From an uncultured Oscillospiraceae bacterium (GTDB lineage Bacteria > Bacillota > Clostridia > Oscillospirales > Oscillospiraceae), in assembly GCA_934613505.1 (NCBI GenBank), contig CAKTTB010000012.1, positions 1 through 64,000 on the forward strand: DNA of 64,000 nucleotides, given 5' to 3'. Positions 1-7,163 of the stretch are shown here, piece after piece (the stretch's first letter is position 1; each line of letters opens with the position of its first letter). Position numbers and translations under genes: made by a program. The notes under the pieces are model-generated. The model saw only the letters and a program-made list of their open reading frames with translations. It did no database searches and was not told the DNA's origin.

Positions 1-86
1 AGATTGTGCTTTCCCTCGTTTTAAGCAGTAATCTGAAAAAGGAAACGCTGGTTGAAAGAATAAGGTATCAGGGATAGTAGATTCTA

Positions 87-123
87 TAAAAAGCAAGCTG
101 CCGCTCAAGATGGGCGGCAGCTT
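87..123 (-). terminator. Intrinsic terminator downstream of yjdF
   Basis: A 10-bp stem (AAGCTGCCGC pairing with GCGGCAGCTT) is followed on the minus strand by GCTTTTTATAG. It lies downstream of the leftward yjdF gene and probably ends its transcript. Confidence 0.6.
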
Positions 124-306
124 ACCTTTATAGTGATTCAAACATAAAAGTCAAATTTTGCGAGGACCCGCCATCGTCTCAACCTTGTCCGTTCTTCCTA
201 CAAAGAACAGGTCAACGGCTATTTTTAGCCCTAACTGATGGCCTGCCTCCCATGCACTCGACCTTATTATGCTGGGGAATTCGCATTAAAACCGAAAATC
301 AGTTCT
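124..306. other. AT-rich non-coding stretch, possible remnant
   Basis: I see no convincing gene here. The minus strand can be read as a short open tail ending in GPRKI, which could be the end of a lost coding sequence. Base composition is lower in GC than the chromosome to the right, as in the neighbouring yjdF. Confidence 0.3.
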
Positions 307-723
307 TTACTTCTTCGCATTCTCTTCCAATTTCTTGCGCTGTTTCAGTTCAAACATTCGCTGCTCTTCTGCCTCTTTTCTCTTGCGGCTTTTCTCTTTG
401 CGTTCCTGCTTGTTCTGTTCCTGCTGTAATTTCAACGCCTGTTGCGATTTTGTACCAATGCCTATTTCCAGCATCTGCTTCTTTGCTTCCCGCTGCATCC
501 GTTTCGGATTTCTTTTGATATCCTTTACAACAGTTTCAACAACCGGACTGAATTTCAAACTGAAGTACCACTTTTGAATATATTCCTGTACTTCACAATC
601 TTTTGGCTCTGCACCAAATGTTACCTTTGCCGCAGAAAGTTTACCATCTTCGATGCGTTCAAAGATCCCCACCCAAAACGGCTCCTCAAAAAATATTGTC
701 AGCTTTCCATTTACTTTGTCCAT
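307..723 (-). CDS. yjdF: YjdF family protein (DUF2992)
   Basis: The first ~55 residues, with LTIFFEEPFWVGIFE and VTFGAEPKDCEV, match my memory of the YjdF/DUF2992 family. The C-terminal ~60 residues are a lysine/glutamate-rich, probably helical tail. In Bacillus subtilis yjdF sits under a riboswitch that senses aza-aromatic compounds; the protein's biochemical role is unknown. The start ATG is preceded by AGGAGGG. I could not recognise a yjdF-type riboswitch in the ~80 bases upstream. Codon use is AT-rich compared with the genes to the right, which suggests acquisition by transfer, and this gene type is often found on mobile elements. Confidence 0.75.
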   Translation of the reverse strand: MDKVNGKLTIFFEEPFWVGIFERIEDGKLSAAKVTFGAEPKDCEVQEYIQKWYFSLKFSPVVETVVKDIKRNPKRMQREAKKQMLEIGIGTKSQQALKLQQEQNKQERKEKSRKRKEAEEQRMFELKQRKKLEENAKK

Positions 724-802
724 AAGAATCCCTCCTAAAATTGATTGAACAAAGAATGGACAACCCGGAGGGGCAGGTTACTTACCCTATCCCGCCTTTG
801 TT

Positions 803-1096
803 TTGTGTCTGCTGGATGCGAAAGCGAGGGTATTTGCGATCCGTTCCTGCAAGAGCAACGAACCGAAGGGCTTCAAGTTCTCCAAGCCGAGAGGCGAACA
901 GAAAGGTGTTGTTACGATCTCCAACAAGAATCTGCTTGACCCGCTTCGCGCTGTCACCGGCGAGGACTGGATTCCCGGCAAGCGTTACAAGGTGCGTGGC
1001 TTCTGGGTTGCTGATGCAAAAACCATGTGCTTTGACCTCAATGAAGGGGTTCAGGAGGACTCTCGTCCTGTTACGCCGAGTAATGACGCAGAATAA
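803..1096 (+). pseudogene. Probable 3' remnant of a mobile-element hypothetical gene
   Basis: The reading frame from about residue 12 to the end looks protein-like: it has RSCKSNEPKGFKFSKPRG, then GVVTISNKNLLDPLRA, then KRYKVRGFWV. The first ~11 codons do not, and no ribosome binding site precedes the first ATG. I therefore read this as the 3' part of a small gene whose start has been lost. Its product is not recognised; the style resembles accessory proteins of gut Firmicutes conjugative elements, but that is an impression, not a match. It lies next to yjdF and a further 37-codon frame in the same lower-GC island. Confidence 0.4.
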
Positions 1097-1351
1097 TCCC
1101 TGATATTCAGGGAGAAAAGGGAGAGCAAAAGAGCGGCGGCAAACCGCCTGAGCGAGAAAGCCACCTCTCCTTTTTCTCCCTCGCTGCGGCTATGGAAACC
1201 GTGGAAAACCGCAAGCGGTTTACGCACCGTTCCCACAGCCTGCGCTCACTCTCTTTTTCCTCTCTTGCTTTCTCCCTATACAAAGATAAGTGTCCATTTT
1301 CTATCCCGAAAACGCACAGTCGCCACGACGAACAGAGGGCAGCGTGTCAAT
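1097..1351. other. Intergenic stretch without a recognised gene
   Basis: Contains CG-rich direct repetition (GCAAACCGCC, GCAAGCGGTT) and T/C-rich tracts but no supported coding sequence. It is probably part of the decayed island. Confidence 0.3.
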
Positions 1352-1465
1352 ATGGCAAAGAAAAGCAAACGGCACACAGGCGGTTTTATCATCAAAAAAG
1401 CCCCGAAGCACGACAAAAATAAGCCCAGCACCACGCCGTTTGACGTGATGCTGGGCTTTTCCTGA
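1352..1465 (+). CDS. Possible 37-aa peptide, weak
   Basis: The frame starts MAKKSKRHTGGFIIKKAPKH and runs into a strong hairpin, so its last codons encode the stem. It has a basic composition and a plausible start, but only a weak purine-rich leader. It may be the end of a former element gene or simply an open frame over a terminator. Confidence 0.2.
   Translation: MAKKSKRHTGGFIIKKAPKHDKNKPSTTPFDVMLGFS
1421..1462. terminator. Bidirectional hairpin terminator
   Basis: AAGCCCAGCA pairs with TGCTGGGCTT, with an inner CACG/CGTG pair. There are T-runs on both sides (TTTTCC on plus, TTATTTTTG on minus). It could end the island transcripts from the left and the leftward rlmD message from the right. 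Confidence 0.55.
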
Positions 1466-1695
1466 TTACAGCGATTTTCAGCAGATAAAACAATGCGCTG
1501 CTTGCAGATAGCACTTTCGCATTTTGCTGCGTGGCGTGGGAATGTACTGTTTCGCAAAATTTCACGCGCAGAAGCATACCGCGTACACTCTATCGTGCTT
1601 TGCTTTCTAATATATTTTTTGCGCAAGAAGAAAGAAATTTGCTGTTTTCACTACGCCCGATTTTAGCACGGCGTTTTTACTGCCTCATAGTCAAT
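1466..1695. other. Spacer downstream of rlmD
   Basis: No gene, tRNA or clear hairpin recognised. GC is lower than in rlmD, so this seems to be the border of the acquired island. Confidence 0.3.
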
Positions 1696-3327
1696 TCACT
1701 CAGCAATTAAACCAAAATGCCGCAGCGCATCCTTGATCGCCTCGACCTTCTCAGGCGGGCAGGGATGATACTCATGTTTTCTCTGCTCCACTGCGTTCGG
1801 CGCTTTGTGCATATCCAGTCCGACCATACGCTTGACCTCGGCAATATATGCCGTATGGACTTTGAAGCCGTACTTCTCCTGCACATACTCCTGAATACGC
1901 TTATAGGTCGGATGCTCCTTGACCTCGCCGGTTTCCACTTCCATTCTGACCTCAACCGTCAGTGGATTTGTTTCCCGTGACAAGAGGACTACCGTCTCCA
2001 CATGCGCGCAGCGCGGGAAGAGGTCGACGGCTTCCGCGTGGGTGAGGGCATAGCCCTCCGCGGTCAAAAGCTTCACGTCGCGCGCAAGCGTCGCCGGGTC
2101 GCAGGAGACATAGACGACGCGCTGCGGGCGCATGCCGGAAATTGCGTCGATCACGTCCTGACTGACACCCTTGCGCGGCGGGTCGACGACGATGACGTCC
2201 AGCTTTGTCCTGGCTTCCTCCAGCATTTTTGCCGCGGAACCAGCGTCCATGCAGTAAAATTCCGCGTTTTCCATCCGGTTCTGTGCCGCGTTAAACTTGG
2301 CATCCTCGATGGCCTGCGGGATGATCTCCACGCCGACGGCCTTCTTCGCGCGCCGGGCAAGGCAGAGCGTGATGGTGCCCGTGCCGCAGTAGAGGTCGAG
2401 GACGGTCTCTTTGCCCGTCAGCCCGGCAAGGCTGACGGTCTTTTCATACAGCCGTTCGGCCTGCGCGTGGTTGACCTGATAAAAGGCCGGCACGGACAGG
2501 CGGAACTGCAGGCCGCAGAGCGTATCGGTCATGGTGCCGCCGCCATAGAGCGGCTCAAAGCGTGTGCCGAGGATGGTGTTGCCCTTTTTGCAGTTTGGAG
2601 AGAAGACAATGCTCGTGATGCCGGGTTCGGCAGTCAGAAGCGTCTGCACGAGCTGCTTTTTCTTCGGCAGCTGCTCGGTGTTTGCCACGATGCAGACGAG
2701 GATCTGCCCGCTTTCCGCGCCGGTGCGGATATAGAGGTGACGAATGTAGCCGGTGTGCGTTTTTTCGTCATACGCGCGGATGCGGTAGGTCTGCATCCAG
2801 TCGAGCAGGGCGCGGCGGATGCGTCCGGCGCAGGGCGGCTGGATGCGGCAGTCGTCGATGGGAATGACGGTATGCGTCCGCGCGCTGAAAAAGCCGATCA
2901 CGGGCTTGCCGTTCTGTTCCTGCACGGGGAACTGGACCTTGTTCCGGTAGCCATCCAGCTCCGGCGCGCCGGTGATGGGCAGGTCTTCGATCGTCTGCCC
3001 GCCGATGCGGGTGAGACAATTCTGCACATGCGCCCGCTTGAGCTCCAGCTCCTGTGCGTAGTCCATGTGCCGCAGGCTGCAGCCGCCGCAGCGGCTGGTA
3101 TAGGGGCAGTCCGGCTTTTGCCTATGCTCCGACGGAGTCAGAACAGAGACGAGATCCGCGAACAGCGCGCGGTTGCCGATGTGTGCGATCCGGACGGTGC
3201 ATTGCTCGCCCGGCAGTGCGCCTGCAACAAACAGCACCTGCCCGTCCACCCGGGCGACGCCCGCACCCTCGATCGTGGCGGATTCAATTGTAACAGTCAG
3301 GCTGTCGCCTCGTTTGAAATCAGACAT
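1696..3327 (-). CDS. rlmD: 23S rRNA (uracil-C5)-methyltransferase, RlmD/RlmCD type
   Basis: Transfers a methyl group from SAM to C5 of a uridine in 23S rRNA. The order is: N-terminal TRAM RNA-binding domain (~1-60), an Fe-S site with C74, C80, C83 and a later Cys near residue 160, a Rossmann methyltransferase domain with LDLYCGTGTITL near 310-320, and the catalytic YVSCDPATLARD near 405-416. A further ~85 residues follow the enzyme core, including EHPTYKRIQEYV and KYGFKVHTAYIAEVKR. I know this extension from other clostridial homologues, but its role is unclear. Start ATG lies 14 bases from a perfect parS site. The family assignment is firm; the exact target uridine (U747 or U1939, E. coli numbering) is not decided by sequence. 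Confidence 0.93.
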   Translation of the reverse strand: MSDFKRGDSLTVTIESATIEGAGVARVDGQVLFVAGALPGEQCTVRIAHIGNRALFADLVSVLTPSEHRQKPDCPYTSRCGGCSLRHMDYAQELELKRAHVQNCLTRIGGQTIEDLPITGAPELDGYRNKVQFPVQEQNGKPVIGFFSARTHTVIPIDDCRIQPPCAGRIRRALLDWMQTYRIRAYDEKTHTGYIRHLYIRTGAESGQILVCIVANTEQLPKKKQLVQTLLTAEPGITSIVFSPNCKKGNTILGTRFEPLYGGGTMTDTLCGLQFRLSVPAFYQVNHAQAERLYEKTVSLAGLTGKETVLDLYCGTGTITLCLARRAKKAVGVEIIPQAIEDAKFNAAQNRMENAEFYCMDAGSAAKMLEEARTKLDVIVVDPPRKGVSQDVIDAISGMRPQRVVYVSCDPATLARDVKLLTAEGYALTHAEAVDLFPRCAHVETVVLLSRETNPLTVEVRMEVETGEVKEHPTYKRIQEYVQEKYGFKVHTAYIAEVKRMVGLDMHKAPNAVEQRKHEYHPCPPEKVEAIKDALRHFGLIAE

Positions 3328-3341
3328 GGTTCTGTTTTGAA

Positions 3342-3357
3342 TGTTTCACGTGAAACA
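3342..3357. other. parS partition site
   Basis: TGTTTCACGTGAAACA is a perfect 16-bp palindrome identical to the consensus ParB/Spo0J binding site. It sits between rlmD and a lipoprotein gene, about 3.8 kb left of dnaA, the usual origin-proximal position. The matching ParB is encoded at 61.3-62.2 kb. Confidence 0.95.
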
Positions 3358-3358
3358 T

Positions 3359-3934
3359 TCACTCCTCCTTCAGAAGCTCGCCGGTCGAGAGGCTGATCGT
3401 ATAGGTATGGCGGAACTGCTGGTCCCCATTTTCAGTCGAATAAGAAATGGAGAGCGTATAGTCGACGGTCAGTTCTCCAATCCCTTCCGAAATGCTGTAG
3501 CCGCCGTTGACGTAGCCGATGGCCTGCTTTTCCTGTGCGGCAGGGTAGACCGTCTCCTGCGCGTAAGACAGGACAGTCTGGGAAAGGTCATCAAAGACGG
3601 CGTTGGCCACGGCGGATGCTTCGTCGGACGAAAGCGTCAGGTGCGGCAGGGTATAGGTACAGGTGACGATCTCCTCAAGGTCGGTCTGGATGGTCTCCGG
3701 CTCGTCGAGCCAGCTCCAGTCGCTGTTGTCGACGGGCATCTGCTGCTGGTTCGGGGTGATCTGGATGACGTTGTTCTCTGCCGGTTCCGGCTGCTGCACG
3801 TCGGTTTGCTCCTGCGTCTGCGGCTCAGATTCGACCGGTGCGGCCGGTTCCTGTGTCTGTGGCTTCTGGGCACAGCCCGCCGCGGTGAATAAGAAAAAAG
3901 CAGCCAGGGAAGCTGCAAGCAGTTTCTTCATCAT
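3359..3934 (-). CDS. Putative lipoprotein of unknown function
   Basis: A 191-aa secreted protein with a lipoprotein signal peptide: two lysines, a hydrophobic core and lipobox TAAGC with the lipid-carrying Cys at residue 21. Residues ~22-70 are a Gln/Glu/Pro-rich linker. The C-terminal ~110 residues form a small domain with alternating beta-like patterns (GELTVDYTLSISYS, HTYTISLSTGELL), reminiscent of DUF3298/RsiV-like extracellular domains but not assignable. AGGAGG lies just before the ATG. The parS site is directly downstream of its stop codon. Confidence 0.8.
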   Translation of the reverse strand: MMKKLLAASLAAFFLFTAAGCAQKPQTQEPAAPVESEPQTQEQTDVQQPEPAENNVIQITPNQQQMPVDNSDWSWLDEPETIQTDLEEIVTCTYTLPHLTLSSDEASAVANAVFDDLSQTVLSYAQETVYPAAQEKQAIGYVNGGYSISEGIGELTVDYTLSISYSTENGDQQFRHTYTISLSTGELLKEE

Positions 3935-4036
3935 ATATTCCTCCTTTTTCGGTATTCTAGCACATGGAAAAGCTTGTGTAAAGACGGGGAACGCGCTATA
4001 CTTGGCTCATACTGTCAGGATCGGAGGATTACAGAA

Positions 4037-4921
4037 ATGCTGGATTACCGCCATTGCACGCTCTGTCCGCGCCGGTGCGGGGTCGACCGGACCGCAGGGC
4101 AGCTCGGCTTCTGCCGGATGCCGGACCGCATCCGCGCGGCGCGCGCGGCGCTTCATTATTGGGAAGAGCCGGTGATCTCCGGCAGCTTCGGCAGCGGAGC
4201 TGTCTTCTTTTCCGGCTGCACGCTGCAGTGCGCGTTCTGCCAGAACGGCGTGATCTCGCAGGAGAACTTTGGAAAGGAGCTTTCCTCCGCGCAGCTACGC
4301 GAAGCATTTGAGAGGCTGATCGACGAGGGGTGTCAGAACATTAACCTTGTCACGCCGACACATTTTCTGCCGTCGATTCTCCCGGCGCTGACGCCGAAGC
4401 TGCCTGTCCCAGTCGTCTATAACTGCGGCGGATATGAATCAGTCGAGACCCTGCGCGAGCTGGACGGACTGGTCGATATCTATCTGCCGGACTATAAATA
4501 CAGCGACAATGCCCTTGCGGCGAAGCTCTCCCGCGCGCCGGACTACGTGCAGACAGCTGCTGCGGCGATTCAGGAAATGTACCGGCAGGTCGGCGGCGCG
4601 GTCATTGAAGACGAGCAGATGACGCGGGGCGTCATCATCCGGCATCTGGTTCTGCCGGGGTGCATCGATAATTCCCTCGGCGTGCTCGACTGGATCGCGG
4701 ATTCGTTCCCAAAAAAGGACGTGCTCATCAGTCTCATGAGCCAGTATGTGCCCATGAGCCAGGCAAAAGATCTGCCGCCCTTTGACCGGCGGATCACGGA
4801 AGAGGAATATGCCGCGGTTTTGTCATACCTGTATCTTCTGGAGCTGGATCATGGGTATACGCAGGATTTTTCCGCGGCATCTGCGGACTACATCCCTGAA
4901 TTTAACCTTGAAGGATTATAA
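4037..4921 (+). CDS. Radical SAM protein, PflA-activase-like
   Basis: An iron-sulphur enzyme that cleaves SAM. The radical SAM cluster motif CX3CX2C is at C61, C65, C68 (GCTLQCAFCQN). An extra N-terminal Cys set (C7, C10, C14, C26: HCTLCPRRC and GFCRMPD) matches the uncharacterised radical SAM family related to pyruvate formate-lyase activases and to AmmeMemoRadiSam. An ATG 21 codons upstream is possible, but GGAGG at 4023-4027 positions this start. The substrate is unknown; no glycyl radical enzyme is nearby. Confidence 0.85.
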   Translation: MLDYRHCTLCPRRCGVDRTAGQLGFCRMPDRIRAARAALHYWEEPVISGSFGSGAVFFSGCTLQCAFCQNGVISQENFGKELSSAQLREAFERLIDEGCQNINLVTPTHFLPSILPALTPKLPVPVVYNCGGYESVETLRELDGLVDIYLPDYKYSDNALAAKLSRAPDYVQTAAAAIQEMYRQVGGAVIEDEQMTRGVIIRHLVLPGCIDNSLGVLDWIADSFPKKDVLISLMSQYVPMSQAKDLPPFDRRITEEEYAAVLSYLYLLELDHGYTQDFSAASADYIPEFNLEGL

Positions 4922-4922
4922 A

Positions 4923-4958
4923 CAAACGTTTGCTTTTCTGTGTGGGATGTGATATACT
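4923..4958 (+). promoter_or_regulatory. lexA promoter with overlapping palindrome (possible LexA operator)
   Basis: TTGCTT (4930-4935) and TATACT (4953-4958) are spaced by 17 bases. The palindrome CAAACGTTTG (4923-4932) overlaps the -35 box, the position expected for LexA autorepression. It differs from the Bacillus-type GAACN4GTTC box, so the operator role is inferred. Confidence 0.55.
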
Positions 4959-4988
4959 GGATGCACCATCTGAAAAGGGGCTGTCAAA

Positions 4989-5567
4989 ATGGCACGAACA
5001 AGCAAGAAACGGGAAGAAATTCTGCAATTTCTGACGCAGTTTGTCTGTGAAAACGGATATGCACCATCGGTGCGTGAGATCTGCACCGCCGTCGGTCTGC
5101 AGTCAACGGCAACAGTCCATTATCACCTCAGCGCGCTGCGCGACGCTGGTCTCATCGAAATGGACGATATGAAAAAACGTGCCATCTCCCTGCCGGAGTG
5201 CCGCCGGGCGGATCGGATCCCGGTCGTCGGCGTGGTCACAGCCGGCGTGCCGATCCTGGCCGTTGAAAACATCGAGGGCTATATCCCGTGGGACGGCGAG
5301 CGCGGGTGCTATGCGCTGCGCGTGCGCGGCGATTCCATGATCAATGCCGGCATTCTCGACGGGGATAAGGTTGTCGTCCGCCCGCAGCAGACGGCGGACA
5401 ACGGCGAGATTGTTGTGGCGCTGCTGGACGATTCCACCACGGTCAAGCGTTTCCGCAAGGTCGGCGCGACCATCTGGCTGATGCCGGAAAACCCGGCCTA
5501 TGACCCGATCGACGGGACCGAGGCGCAGATCCTCGGCAAGGTCAAGGCCGTTATCCGGACATATTGA
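4989..5567 (+). CDS. lexA: LexA repressor
   Basis: SOS response repressor that cleaves itself when RecA is activated. The winged-helix DNA-binding domain covers ~1-65. The self-cleavage bond is A85-G86 in VTAG. The catalytic dyad is S116 (RGDSM) and K153 (TTVKR). Length (192 aa) is slightly short for the family because the inter-domain linker is short. Start ATG follows AAAGGGG. It is transcribed alone and ends at a strong hairpin. Confidence 0.97.
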   Translation: MARTSKKREEILQFLTQFVCENGYAPSVREICTAVGLQSTATVHYHLSALRDAGLIEMDDMKKRAISLPECRRADRIPVVGVVTAGVPILAVENIEGYIPWDGERGCYALRVRGDSMINAGILDGDKVVVRPQQTADNGEIVVALLDDSTTVKRFRKVGATIWLMPENPAYDPIDGTEAQILGKVKAVIRTY

Positions 5568-5583
5568 CGAAAACAGCACAGTT

Positions 5584-5620
5584 CCCCGCGGACGATTTCT
5601 GCATCGTCCGCGGGGCTTTT
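5584..5620 (+). terminator. lexA terminator
   Basis: 12-bp perfect stem CCCCGCGGACGA / TCGTCCGCGGGG with an 8-base loop, followed by CTTTTG. Confidence 0.85.
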
Positions 5621-5629
5621 GCGTGGGAA

Positions 5630-5956
5630 ATGGCTTTTCTTTTTCCGACAAATCTGCTAGACTATAAAGCACAAAAAACCGAACGGCAGACCGCGTTTCT
5701 GGACCCGGCTTCGGAAACGGACGATCTCATCTATCTCTCCTGCCTGCCGTGGTTCGATCTGACGTGCTGCACGAATGAGCGGAAGGTGAACGTTGACGAC
5801 GCCATCCCGCGCATCACGTGGGGCAAGTATGTGAAAGAAGGCGACCGGGAGGTCCTTGGCCTTTCTATAGAGGTCAATCACCGGCTGATCGACGGCGTAC
5901 ATCTGGGCCGGTTTTATGAGCGGCTGCAGGAAAAACTGTCCGCGTTGGAGGGATAA
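5630..5956 (+). pseudogene. Truncated chloramphenicol acetyltransferase-like gene
   Basis: The C-terminal part is clearly of the chloramphenicol O-acetyltransferase (type A) family: LIYLSCLPWFDLT, NERKVNVDDAIPRITWGKY and EVNHRLIDGVHLGRFYERLQ, the last containing the catalytic His of the HxxxDG motif. Only about 110 residues are present, against ~215 for a full enzyme, and roughly the first 100 residues are missing. The frame begins just after the lexA terminator with no good ribosome binding site. An ATG at 5630 is available but would yield an incomplete trimer subunit. Most likely an inactive relic. Confidence 0.65.
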
Positions 5957-5966
5957 ACAGACACCC

Positions 5967-6677
5967 ATGCAGAAGAGTCTCAAATGGAACGCGCTGAAAG
6001 CGGCGTTCCCGTATACGATCCCCATTTTCGCAGGCTTCTGGTTCCTCGCGCTGGCCTACGGCATTTATATGAACGTCTCCGGCTTCAGCTTCTGGTATCC
6101 GATGGCGATGAGCGCGATTATTTACGGCGGAAGTCTGGAATTTGTCGCGGTCAGCATGCTTCTCTCGCCCTTCGCGCCGGTGCAGACGTTTCTCATGACG
6201 CTGATGATCCAGGCGCGGCATCTGTTCTACGGCATTTCGACGCTGGATAAGTATAAGCATCTGGGCGCAAAGAAGCTCTATATCATCTACGCCATGTGTG
6301 ACGAGACCTTCAGCGTGAACTACACGGCAAAGATCCCGGACGGCGTGGACCGCGGCTGGTTTTATTTCTTTGTCTCGCTCCTCAATCAGATCTACTGGGT
6401 CAGCGGCGCGACGATCGGCGGATTGCTCGGCAGTCTCATCCATTTTGACACGACCGGGCTGGATTTTGTGATGACGGCTATGTTCGTCGTTATTTTCATG
6501 GAGCAGTGGATGAAGGAGAAGCATCATTTCAGTGAGCTGATTGGGCTGATTTCGGCGGTGGGGTGCCTGCTTATCTTTGGCGCGGACAATTTTATGATCC
6601 CGACCATGATCTGCATTCTGGCCGCGCTGTCCTTCCTGAAAAAACCGATCGAATCGAGGTTTGGAGACCTGTCATGA
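5967..6677 (+). CDS. azlC: AzlC family branched-chain amino acid exporter subunit
   Basis: 236-aa integral membrane protein with about seven hydrophobic segments. [13 protein letters not shown] and [11 protein letters not shown] are characteristic of AzlC. AzlC and AzlD form an exporter for branched-chain amino acids and the analogue azaleucine. GGAGGG overlaps the end of the upstream relic and sits 14 bases before this ATG. The stop codon overlaps the azlD start (ATGA), indicating translational coupling. Confidence 0.9.
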   Translation: MQKSLKWNALKAAFPYTIPIFAGFWFLALAYGIYMNVSGFSFWYPMAMSAIIYGGSLEFVAVSMLLSPFAPVQTFLMTLMIQARHLFYGISTLDKYKHLGAKKLYIIYAMCDETFSVNYTAKIPDGVDRGWFYFFVSLLNQIYWVSGATIGGLLGSLIHFDTTGLDFVMTAMFVVIFMEQWMKEKHHFSELIGLISAVGCLLIFGADNFMIPTMICILAALSFLKKPIESRFGDLS

Positions 6678-7000
6678 CACTTATGCAGCAGATCATTACC
6701 ATCGGACTGTGCGCGCTCGGCACGATGCTGACGCGCTTTCTGCCATTTCTTATTTTCAATGAAAACAAAAAGACGCCCGCCTTTGTCCAGTATCTCGGCA
6801 GGGTCCTGCCCGGCGCGATTTTTGCCATGCTGGTCGTGTACTGCCTGAAATCCGTCTCGCTCCGGCAGTACAGCTACGGACTTCCGGAGTTTCTGGCCAT
6901 TTTCGTGACGGCCGGCCTGCATCTCTGGAAGCGGCAGATGCTCCTTTCGATCGCGGGCGGCACGATTGTCTATATGCTTCTCATCCGCTTTGTCTTTTGA
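6674..7000 (+). CDS. azlD: AzlD family transporter subunit
   Basis: 108-aa membrane protein with three to four hydrophobic segments and the AzlD-like TRFLPFLIF near the N-terminus. It partners AzlC in export of branched-chain amino acids. It begins inside the azlC stop codon (ATGA) and is followed by a strong terminator, so azlCD is a two-gene unit. Substrate inferred from the family. Confidence 0.88.
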   Translation: MTLMQQIITIGLCALGTMLTRFLPFLIFNENKKTPAFVQYLGRVLPGAIFAMLVVYCLKSVSLRQYSYGLPEFLAIFVTAGLHLWKRQMLLSIAGGTIVYMLLIRFVF

Positions 7001-7006
7001 GTATTT

Positions 7007-7042
7007 TATCCTCCGGCATAAGGCTGCCGGAGGATATTTTTT
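7007..7042 (+). terminator. azlCD terminator
   Basis: Perfect 12-bp stem TATCCTCCGGCA / TGCCGGAGGATA with a 6-base loop, followed by TTTTTTATTT. Confidence 0.9.
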
Positions 7043-7163
7043 ATTTATATAAAGAGTGTGGCGGTACTCCCCTTGAAAACTGTCCACAATTGTGTTATGA
7101 TTATTGTGTATAAATTTGTGATTTTTTTGCCCGCGCGGCATGGAAGTTGGAAAGGAGCTGCGC
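7043..7163 (+). promoter_or_regulatory. dnaA upstream region with a DnaA box
   Basis: TGTGTATAA at 7105-7113 is the reverse complement of TTATACACA and fits the DnaA box consensus TTATNCACA. The surrounding 60 bases are AT-rich. The box probably serves dnaA autoregulation. A degenerate second box (CTGTCCACA) lies at 7080-7088. Confidence 0.55.

Noticed and set aside
724..830. Possible yjdF-type riboswitch upstream of yjdF
   Set aside because: I could not find the conserved stems or sequence blocks in the short upstream stretch.
2002..3396. 464-codon open frame on the plus strand opposite rlmD
   Set aside because: It mirrors the rlmD frame, has Arg/Ala-biased composition and no ribosome site; high-GC codon use creates such antisense frames.
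3974..4036. Earlier start of the radical SAM gene
   Set aside because: The 21 extra codons overlap promoter-like sequence, and the ribosome site GGAGG lies downstream of that ATG.
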